In this document: piece by piece, positions 58,395-64,000 of the stretch
How the letters are laid out: each line of letters starts with the position of its first letter
How positions within the stretch are numbered: the stretch's first letter is position 1
DNA from: Polaromonas sp. C04
GTDB lineage: Bacteria; Pseudomonadota; Gammaproteobacteria; Burkholderiales; Burkholderiaceae_C
Assembly (NCBI RefSeq): GCF_002002705.1
Contig: NZ_MUNS01000030.1
Coordinates: 1 to 64,000, forward strand
Direction of reading: 5' to 3'
DNA: 64,000 nt
Program-made: the position numbers and the translations under genes
Notes under the pieces: model-generated
The model's input: only the letters and a program-made list of their open reading frames with translations
What the model was told of the DNA's origin: nothing
The model's database searches: none

Positions 58395-58937
58395 CTAGGC
58401 AAACGCCTGCAGCTCCTGATTGATGGGGGTTTGCGCCAGGTTGTTGGCGTAGTTGCACAAGGTCGCCAGGCTCACGCCGAGCACCACTTCCAGCACGCTG
58501 GCCTGGCTGTAGCCGGCCTTCAAAAACGCGCCCAGTTCGGCGTCCGAGACGCGCCCCTTTTGCTCCAGCACCGCCAGCGTGAACAGCGCGAGCGCGTTCA
58601 GCTTGGGGTCGCGCAAGGCTTGCGTGTTGCGCAGCGCCACAATCACCTCTTCGGGCAGCGCCAGTTTTTTGCGCGCAATGGCCGTATGACCGGCGACGCA
58701 AAAGCCGCAGCCGTTGCGCGTCGCCGCCGTGATCTGGATCACTTCACGCTCGGTAGCCGACAGCCCGTTGCGCGCGTTGATCGCGCTAACCACCTGATAG
58801 GTCTCGAGCGCCGTTGGCGCATTCGCCAGTACGCCGAGAAGGTTGGGCAGGAACCCGTTGTTCTTTTCAGCATTGACCAGGCGTTCCCTGGCTTCTGCGG
58901 GCGCTGATTCCGCCGTCTGGATGGCGAGGCGACTCAT
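58395..58937 (-). CDS. carboxymuconolactone decarboxylase/AhpD-like alkylhydroperoxidase
   Basis: 180 residues. The AhpD core with the CxxC redox pair CGFC in NGCGFCVAGHTAIARK, followed by a long helix. Peroxidase-like or disulfide function; AhpD-like proteins often accompany flavin monooxygenases. It is 107 bp upstream of the oxidoreductase and probably the first gene of that operon. Its leader (58938-59018) is strikingly AT-rich, consistent with a promoter. Confidence 0.9.
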   Translation of the reverse strand: MSRLAIQTAESAPAEARERLVNAEKNNGFLPNLLGVLANAPTALETYQVVSAINARNGLSATEREVIQITAATRNGCGFCVAGHTAIARKKLALPEEVIVALRNTQALRDPKLNALALFTLAVLEQKGRVSDAELGAFLKAGYSQASVLEVVLGVSLATLCNYANNLAQTPINQELQAFA

Positions 58938-59018
58938 GGAGGGCTCTTCTAAGGAGTTAATGATGTATCTAATATATTGGTTTTGCTTTTAATCCAAAAA
59001 TAATATAAAGAAATATGC

Positions 59019-59918
59019 TTATGCCTTTTCAGGCCTGCGGCTTACCAGCACGATTCCCCCCGCCACCAATACCAGGGCCGCTATCAAATTGAGAGTCACC
59101 GGCTCTTTCAGCCAGAGCGCGCCAAACAGCAGCGCAAACAGGGGGGTGAGAAACACGAACACCGAGATCTTGGTGGCCGGGTAACGCCCGAGCATCCACA
59201 TCCAGGCCAGATAGCTGACGAACGCGCCAATCACGGTTTGCACGGCCAGCGAGGTGATGGCGAATGCGCTGAAGTGCCAGACCCAGGGTTCGCCCAGCGC
59301 CAGCGACAAAAAGGGCAGCGCCAGCGCGCTGACGGCGACCTGGTAGAACAGCATTTTTTCGGCCGACACCCTGATCAGCGAGGTGGTGCGGATCACCACG
59401 GTCGTGAGGCCCCACATCATGCCGGCCGCAAGTCCGAGCAGGTCGCCCAGCCACGTGTCGGGGGTGCCGGCGCCCAGTCCTTCCTCGAAGGCAAAGACCA
59501 CCGCGGCGAAGGCGCACGCCATGCCGAGCCATTGCGCGGGCCGCATTCTTTCGGCGCGAGCCCAGATCGGCACCAGCGCGGCGACCCAGAACGGCGAGGT
59601 GTAAAGGAACACCGTGAGCCGCGATGCGGTGGTGAACTGCAGCCCGATGTAGATGCAGGCGAACTCCGCGGCAAACAGCACCCCTGCCACCAGCCCCGCC
59701 TGCAGGGTGCCATCGCTGTCGAACAGCTTGATGCCGCGCGCCACGCACCACAGCCACAACAGGGCAGTGGCGCCGACGAAACGGATGCCGGCCTGAAACA
59801 CCGGGGGCACCTCGGGCAGCGTGGCCTTGAGCAGCACCTGCTGAAAACCCCAGAACACGCAGCAGCCGAGCAGCAGGGCAATGGCGAGGGTGTCGAGATG
59901 TGTTTTGCGTGAGGTCAT
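59019..59918 (-). CDS. EamA/DMT family transporter
   Basis: 299 residues with ten membrane helices in two EamA repeats (LLGCCVFWGFQQVLLK in the first; WGLTTVVIRTTSLIRVSAEKMLFYQVAVSALALP in the second). Small-metabolite exporter of the drug/metabolite superfamily; substrate unknown. Downstream of the BON-domain gene on the same strand. Confidence 0.9.
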   Translation of the reverse strand: MTSRKTHLDTLAIALLLGCCVFWGFQQVLLKATLPEVPPVFQAGIRFVGATALLWLWCVARGIKLFDSDGTLQAGLVAGVLFAAEFACIYIGLQFTTASRLTVFLYTSPFWVAALVPIWARAERMRPAQWLGMACAFAAVVFAFEEGLGAGTPDTWLGDLLGLAAGMMWGLTTVVIRTTSLIRVSAEKMLFYQVAVSALALPFLSLALGEPWVWHFSAFAITSLAVQTVIGAFVSYLAWMWMLGRYPATKISVFVFLTPLFALLFGALWLKEPVTLNLIAALVLVAGGIVLVSRRPEKA

Positions 59919-59932
59919 GAGGGATGAGGGTG

Positions 59933-60427
59933 TCAGGGTTGGCGCACGTCGTAGCGCGGTTTGCCGCTGGTGCCGAGCATCAGCATGGGCACGACGATTT
60001 CGACGTCGGGCACGGCCTGGGCGGCCTGCTCAAGCGCCGTGACCTGCTCCGGCGTCGTCACGCAGCCTTGCAGGAACACCCAGCGCCGCTGGATGGTGAC
60101 CCAGACGCTGCCGGTCTGCACGCCGGGCACGGCGGCCAGCGCGGCGGCGACCGGCGCTGCCAGGCCCTTGTCGTAGAGGTAGGAATTGGGCAGCCGGCAC
60201 TTGCCGGCCTGGAAGCAGCTGGTGCCGCGTTCGACGCGCCAGTGTTCCACGGCGCGCGCCTCGTCCTGCGTGAGCAGCGGCCCTTCAGGCACTGGACAGG
60301 CGGCCAGGCCCGACGAGATTTGAAAAAACGGATCGTTGAACCAGTTCTTCTTCTCGGGCGGCGCCTGCGCTTGCGCCAGGCCGGCCCATGCGCCGAGCAG
60401 CCAGAGCAGGGCCGGTGCGGCTTTCAT
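59933..60427 (-). CDS. exported BON-domain protein
   Basis: 164 residues with a signal peptide (to AQAQ near residue 21) and a C-terminal BON domain (about residues 80-150; VWVTIQRRWVFLQGCV, VPDVEIVVP). Four cysteines suggest periplasmic disulfides. BON domains bind membranes or hydrophobic ligands. It overlaps the marR stop by 4 bp. Confidence 0.8.
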   Translation of the reverse strand: MKAAPALLWLLGAWAGLAQAQAPPEKKNWFNDPFFQISSGLAACPVPEGPLLTQDEARAVEHWRVERGTSCFQAGKCRLPNSYLYDKGLAAPVAAALAAVPGVQTGSVWVTIQRRWVFLQGCVTTPEQVTALEQAAQAVPDVEIVVPMLMLGTSGKPRYDVRQP

Positions 60428-60843
60428 GCCAGTTTCCCCAGCAGTTTCTTGAGTGCTACGGTTTCGGTAGCGCTCAGTGCACGCAGCGCCTGGGCTTCAT
60501 GCTGTTTTGCCTTGTCAATCAGGGGCTTGACCATGGCCTGACCGGCGGCCGTGATGGCCACCAGCGTGCGGCGCTGGTCGCCCGGATCGACCGCGAGCCG
60601 GAGCCAGCCCTGCTCGCTCATGCGCTGCACCAGCTTGGTCACGGTGGGCTGCTTGCTCAGCACTTCCAGCGCCAGCTGGCTCACCGCCAGCGGCACACTG
60701 TCGTGCAGCGTGGCGAGCACGCGCCACTCGATCGAACTCAGGCCCGCCGCGCGCACCTCGCGGTCGAAATCCTTGTACACGGCGTGATTGGCCTGGCCCA
60801 GCAGGTAGCCCAGGTAGCCGTCGACAAAGCGCCGCGCCGTCAT
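60424..60843 (-). CDS. MarR family transcriptional regulator
   Basis: 139 residues with a MarR winged helix (SIEWRVLATLHDSVPLAVSQLALEVLSKQPTVTKLVQRMSEQGWL, and the wing RRTLVAITAAG). It likely represses a nearby operon. The palindrome CATGAA-N2-TTCATG at 61451-61464 between the flavin reductase and NicX-like genes is a candidate operator. The 3' end contains an in-frame family S repeat, and a family G copy forms its leader. Confidence 0.88.
   Translation of the reverse strand: MTARRFVDGYLGYLLGQANHAVYKDFDREVRAAGLSSIEWRVLATLHDSVPLAVSQLALEVLSKQPTVTKLVQRMSEQGWLRLAVDPGDQRRTLVAITAAGQAMVKPLIDKAKQHEAQALRALSATETVALKKLLGKLA
60455..60503 (+). repeat. family S repeat in marR
   Basis: GCTAC-N7-GTAGC (60455-60471), 20 nt, then GGGCTTCATGCT. 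Read in frame in the last third of MarR. Confidence 0.65.
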
Positions 60844-60847
60844 GGCT

Positions 60848-60928
60848 TGAGCGCCGACGGGCCGCCCCCAGGCGCGAAGGCCCCCTCCGGGGGCAGCGAG
60901 GACACGTCAGTGCCGAGCGTGGGGGCCA
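60848..60928 (+). repeat. family G repeat, leader of marR
   Basis: GACGGGCCGCCCCCAGG, central CCCCTCCGGGGG, GCCGAGCGTGGGGGCC. It lies between the flavin reductase stop (60932) and the marR start (60843). Confidence 0.8.
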
Positions 60929-60931
60929 TAT

Positions 60932-61438
60932 TTATAGCGGGTGCTCGGTGTAGTACCGGGCACCGTGAAACAGCAGCGGCGAGGCGCCCGCACGGTGCGT
61001 GCAATGCTCCACCTCGCCGACGAAAATGACGTGGTCGCCTTCTTCGTAGCGGCTGCGGTTGAAGCACTCGAAGGTGGCCGCCGCGCCCGTCAGCACCGGC
61101 GTGCCGCCGACGCCCTCGGTGAAGGTGACGCCGGCCCAGCGGTCCACGCCCTTGCTCGAAAAACGTTCGGCCAGGATTTTCTGGTCGGCGGCGAGGATGT
61201 TGATGGCGTAGTGCGTTGCGTGGGTCAGCACGGCCATGGCACCTGCGGTGCGGGCCAGGCTCCACAGCACCAGCGGCGGCTGCAGCGACACCGAATTGAA
61301 CGAGTTGGCCGTCAGCCCCAACAGCTCGCCCGTGGCGGTGCGCGCGGTGACGATGGTCACGCCGGTGGCGAACATGCTCAGCGAGGCACGGAATTCACGC
61401 TGGGAAAAATTGGGCGGAGAGGCTTTGCGCGGTGCCAT
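60932..61438 (-). CDS. flavin reductase family protein (PF01613)
   Basis: 168 residues: FATGVTIVTARTATGELLGLTANSFNSVSLQPPLVLW and the C-terminal EGDHVIFVGEVEHC typical of flavin:NAD(P)H reductases that feed two-component monooxygenases. Divergent from the NicX-like operon across 40 bp; likely supplies reduced flavin to an oxygenase of the cluster. Confidence 0.92.
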   Translation of the reverse strand: MAPRKASPPNFSQREFRASLSMFATGVTIVTARTATGELLGLTANSFNSVSLQPPLVLWSLARTAGAMAVLTHATHYAINILAADQKILAERFSSKGVDRWAGVTFTEGVGGTPVLTGAAATFECFNRSRYEEGDHVIFVGEVEHCTHRAGASPLLFHGARYYTEHPL

Positions 61439-61450
61439 GGTTGGAATTTA

Positions 61451-61464
61451 CATGAAAATTCATG
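61451..61464. promoter_or_regulatory. palindromic operator candidate for MarR
   Basis: CATGAAAATTCATG, a perfect inverted repeat of 6-bp arms with a 2-bp centre, in the 40-bp divergent promoter region of the flavin reductase and NicX-like genes. Confidence 0.65.
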
Positions 61465-61478
61465 AATAATGGACTGCC

Positions 61479-62552
61479 ATGTTGCAACAGCGAACCGAGC
61501 CCGCCTGGATCGATGCCTTCGAGGCGGTGCTGCGCCGCTGCGCGCTGCAGAGCGGCGATACCGTGGCCATTCTCTGCGAAAGCCAGAGCCGCCCGGTGCT
61601 GCCCGAGCTGGCGCGGCTCGCGGCGGCGCGGCTCGGTGCGCGCAGCTTCACCCTCGTGCTGCCCAGCGTATTTGAATCAAAACAACCTGTAGCCCGCTCC
61701 ACGGGGGCATCTAACGCTATTCAAAACATAGCGCCCGTGATCGCGGCGCTGGCGGGCAGCACGCTGGTGGTGGACTGCACGGTCGAGGGCCTGATGCACG
61801 CGAGCGAGCTGCCGGCCATTCTGCAGGGTGTGGGCGGCCAGCAGCCGCGCATCGTCTACGTCAGCAACGAACATCCCGAGGCGCTGGTGCGGCTGCTGCC
61901 GGACGAGGCGACCGAGGCGCGGGTCAAAGACCACGTCAAGCGCCTGCGCGCCGCGCGCACGATGCACGTGACTTCCGCCGCGGGCACCGACCTGAGCATC
62001 GCGCTGCAGGGCGCGCATGGCAAGGCGGTGGTCGGCGGCAACTGGGGCAGCACCACCCGGCCCGGCACGCTGACGCACTGGCCGGGTGGGCTGGCGCTGG
62101 CGTTTCCGGCCGCGGGCAGCGTCAACGGGTGTCTGGTACTGGCCGAGGGCGACGTGAATCTGACCTTCAAGCGCTACATCGAGCGCCCCATCACGCTGAC
62201 GATTGAGAACGACTACGTGACGAAGATCGAAGGCGCGGGCGTGGATGCCGAGCTGATGCGCAGCTACATCGCAGCGTGGTCCTCGAAAGAAGGCGACCGG
62301 GACGCGTATGCCGTGAGCCACGTCGGCTACGGCCTGAACCCGGCCGCGCGCTGGGACAGCATGGCGCTGTACGACAAGCGCGACTTCAACGGCACCGAGC
62401 TGCGCGCCTTTGCCGGCAATTTTCTCTACAGCACCGGCGCCAACGAGGTGGCCGGGCGCTATACGCAGGGGCATTTCGACCTGCCCCTGCGCCACTGCAC
62501 CGTTGTGCTGGATGGCGCCATCGTGATCGATCAGGGACAAGTGGTGGCATGA
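61479..62552 (+). CDS. NicX-like 2,5-dihydroxypyridine dioxygenase family / M29-related protein
   Basis: 357 residues. The spacing of putative Fe(II) ligands His281, His332 and Asp334 (SHVGYG; GHFDLP) fits the facial triad I recall for NicX (2,5-dihydroxypyridine 5,6-dioxygenase), a non-peptidase branch of the aminopeptidase M29 family. It could open a hydroxylated pyridine ring. It overlaps the following alpha/beta hydrolase by 4 bp, as NicX and the deformylase NicD act consecutively. The substrate is inferred. A family S repeat (61684-61732) is read in frame near residues 69-85. Confidence 0.72.
   Translation: MLQQRTEPAWIDAFEAVLRRCALQSGDTVAILCESQSRPVLPELARLAAARLGARSFTLVLPSVFESKQPVARSTGASNAIQNIAPVIAALAGSTLVVDCTVEGLMHASELPAILQGVGGQQPRIVYVSNEHPEALVRLLPDEATEARVKDHVKRLRAARTMHVTSAAGTDLSIALQGAHGKAVVGGNWGSTTRPGTLTHWPGGLALAFPAAGSVNGCLVLAEGDVNLTFKRYIERPITLTIENDYVTKIEGAGVDAELMRSYIAAWSSKEGDRDAYAVSHVGYGLNPAARWDSMALYDKRDFNGTELRAFAGNFLYSTGANEVAGRYTQGHFDLPLRHCTVVLDGAIVIDQGQVVA
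61684..61732 (-). repeat. family S repeat in the NicX-like gene
   Basis: Minus strand: GCTAT-N7-ATAGC (61716-61732), 20 nt, then GGGCTACAGGTT. The sequence is in frame in the NicX-like gene and without stops. Confidence 0.75.
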
Positions 62553-63349
62553 CCCCGATACCGACCTTCGCCACGCTGGGCGCCGGCCCCACCATCCTCA
62601 TGCTGCACGGCATCGGCGGCGGCAACCTGGCCTTTGCGCCGCAGGTGGAAACCTTCGCCGCGGCGGGCTACCGTGCCGTGGCCTGGGACATGCCCGGCTA
62701 CGGCCACAGCGCGCCAATCGAGCCCTACACCTTCAAGGGGCTGGCGCAAAGCTGCATCGTGCTGATCGAAGGCCTGATGCACGGACAAAAATCCGCGAGC
62801 GTGATTCTTTTGGGCCACAGCATGGGCGGCATGGTGGCACAGGAGGTGCTGGCGCGCCGGCCCGAACTCGTGAACCGGCTGATCCTGTGCGGCACCTCGC
62901 CCGCGTTCGGCAAGCCCGATGGCGACTGGCAGCGTGATTTCGTGGCGCAACGCACGGCCCCGCTGGATGCCGGCCAGAGCATGGCCGAGATGGCCGATTC
63001 TCTGGTGCCGCAGATGATCGGCCCGGGCTCGCTGCCCGAAGGCGTGAAGCTGGCCAAGCACTGCATGGCGCAGGTCAGCCCCGCCACCTACCGGCGCGCG
63101 CTGCAGGCGCTGGTCACGTTCGACCGCAAGGCGAACCTGCCGAACATCCATGTGCCCACGCTCTTGGTGGCCGGCGAGTTTGACAAGAACGCGCCGCCCG
63201 CCGTGATGAAAAAAATGGCCGGCCAGATTGCCGGCAGCCGCTACGCCGAGCTGGCGGGCGTCGGCCACCTGCAGAACCTCGAAGCTCCCGACGAGTTCGA
63301 TGCGCTGGTGCTCGACTTTCTCGCGAGTTCACATAAAAACCTTCACTAG
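62549..63349 (+). CDS. alpha/beta hydrolase (NicD-like?)
   Basis: 266 residues with a canonical alpha/beta hydrolase layout: oxyanion LHGIGGG, nucleophile GHSMGG, acid in VAGEFDKNAP and His in GVGHLQNLEAP. ATGA overlap with the NicX-like gene suggests sequential action; NicD hydrolyses N-formylmaleamate in nicotinate breakdown, but other amide or ester hydrolysis is possible. Confidence 0.82.
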   Translation: MTPIPTFATLGAGPTILMLHGIGGGNLAFAPQVETFAAAGYRAVAWDMPGYGHSAPIEPYTFKGLAQSCIVLIEGLMHGQKSASVILLGHSMGGMVAQEVLARRPELVNRLILCGTSPAFGKPDGDWQRDFVAQRTAPLDAGQSMAEMADSLVPQMIGPGSLPEGVKLAKHCMAQVSPATYRRALQALVTFDRKANLPNIHVPTLLVAGEFDKNAPPAVMKKMAGQIAGSRYAELAGVGHLQNLEAPDEFDALVLDFLASSHKNLH

Positions 63350-63389
63350 CCCTTATGGGGCCGGAACTGTCAGCTATGAACGTTGTAGC
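63341..63389 (-). repeat. family S repeat across the hydrolase end and acyl-CoA dehydrogenase start
   Basis: Minus strand: GCTAC-N7-ATAGC (63373-63389), 20 nt, then GGGCTAGTGAAG. It covers the last codons of the hydrolase, the gap and the start codon of the following gene. Confidence 0.8.
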
Positions 63390-64000
63390 AAGCCTGTCTT
63401 TCACGCCGGCCGTGGGCGACCTGCCCTTTACCGCCCAGCAGCGCACGCTGCTGACGCTGGCGCACGCGCTGGGCCGCGACAAGTTCGCGGCGCGCGCGCC
63501 GCAGTGGGATGAGTCGGCGAGCTTCCCGTTTGCCAATTACGACGACTTGCGCGAGACCGGCCTGCTGGGCCTGTGCATCCCCGAAGCGCATGGCGGCCTG
63601 GGCGCGGACTACGCCACCTACATGATGGTGGCGGCCGAGATCGGGCGCTTTTGCGGCGCCACCGCGCTCACCTGGAACATGCACATCTGCTCGACCCTGT
63701 GGACCGGCGTGCTGGCCGACGGCATTCAGATGACCGAGACGCAGCGCGCGGAGCATGGGCGCCGGCGTGATCTGCACTTTGCGCGCGTCGTAAACGAGGG
63801 GGCGATCTACGCACAGCCGTTCTCGGAAGGCTCGGCGGCCGCGGCCGGGCGCGCACCGTTCGGCACCACGGCGCGCAAGGTCGAGGGCGGCTGGCTGATC
63901 AACGGCAAGAAAATCTTCGCGAGCCTGTCGGGCGCGGCGAACTACTACGGCGTGCTGTGCACGGAAGACAAAGGGGACCAGCACCCCGACGCGCACGACA
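63376..64000 (+). CDS. acyl-CoA dehydrogenase family protein, partial (cut by window end)
   Basis: An open frame from the ATG at 63376 runs to the window end (208 residues). It has the acyl-CoA dehydrogenase N-terminus (FPFANYDDLRETGLLGLCIPEAHGGLG; YMMVAAEIGRFCGATAL) and enters the beta domain (GGWLINGKKIFASLSG). Third gene of the NicX-like cluster; may be an FMN-dependent hydroxylase fed by the flavin reductase. The start codon overlaps a family S repeat. Confidence 0.82.
   Translation, partial: MNVVASLSFTPAVGDLPFTAQQRTLLTLAHALGRDKFAARAPQWDESASFPFANYDDLRETGLLGLCIPEAHGGLGADYATYMMVAAEIGRFCGATALTWNMHICSTLWTGVLADGIQMTETQRAEHGRRRDLHFARVVNEGAIYAQPFSEGSAAAAGRAPFGTTARKVEGGWLINGKKIFASLSGAANYYGVLCTEDKGDQHPDAHD

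Overview
The window looks like a chromosomal origin region of a betaproteobacterium of the order Burkholderiales, most likely a Comamonadaceae member (Polaromonas/Rhodoferax/Variovorax-like). The evidence is the very GC-rich coding sequence, the gene order rpmH-rnpA-yidD-yidC-mnmE divergent from dnaA-dnaN-gyrB, mnmG-rsmG-parA-parB with parS sites about 30 kb away, and two dispersed short repeat families of a kind I associate with that family. No rRNA, tRNA, IS element, prophage or CRISPR array was seen. Coding density is high, and the only gene-free stretch over 300 bp is the dnaA-dnaN gap (12185-12517), which holds the putative oriC unwinding region.

Layout. 1-6.3 kb: tail of a glycine-rich (probably RNA-binding) protein, an SDR enzyme, the LPS genes lptC-kdsC-kdsD, a Kef-type antiporter, apt and a cyclic-nucleotide-binding protein. 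6.3-16.3 kb: mnmE, yidC, yidD, rnpA and rpmH on the minus strand; dnaA, oriC, dnaN and gyrB on the plus strand. 16.3-20.3 kb: a CPA1-like antiporter, a DnaQ-like exonuclease, an HNH endonuclease and an unrecognised gene. 20.5-24.1 kb: a denitrification island, with a copper nitrite reductase fused to cytochrome c (nirK), nirV and a SCO protein, divergent from nnrU across an FNR/NNR-type box. 24.4-32.4 kb: minCDE, small membrane proteins, a cysteine-less glutaredoxin-like protein, a patatin-like phospholipase, a Spy-like protein and rdgC. 32.4-36.3 kb: copper resistance (cueR, copZ, copA) and a hemerythrin-like protein. 36-39.7 kb: an Old Yellow Enzyme, a GST, a class II aldolase and an FMN reductase. 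39.8-45 kb: mnmG, rsmG, a truncated LysE remnant, parA and parB, with three parS sites. 45-54 kb: small envelope proteins, an FAD dehydrogenase, a PduO-type adenosyltransferase, a thioesterase, a uracil permease, a DUF3237 protein and acetoacetyl-CoA synthetase. 54-59 kb: an ABC importer in one operon with a rubredoxin, an acyl-CoA-dehydrogenase-like oxidoreductase and an AhpD-like protein. 59-64 kb: a DMT exporter, a BON protein, MarR, and a flavin reductase divergent from a NicX-like dioxygenase, an alpha/beta hydrolase and an acyl-CoA dehydrogenase cut by the window end.

The most interesting signal is the pair of dispersed repeats. Family S is about 49 bp and has a fixed architecture, GCTAY-N7-RTAGC-N20-GGGCTAnAGG. 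I count 16 copies with identical internal spacing, seven of them read in frame inside protein genes. Family G is a GC-rich element of about 75-84 bp with 7 full or partial copies. Two of these sit in frame inside copA and the acetoacetyl-CoA synthetase gene. In both, direct repeats lie exactly 84 bp apart, so removing 84 bp restores an ordinary-looking protein. They behave like the protein-inserting palindromic elements known from Rickettsia, but in an unrelated lineage.
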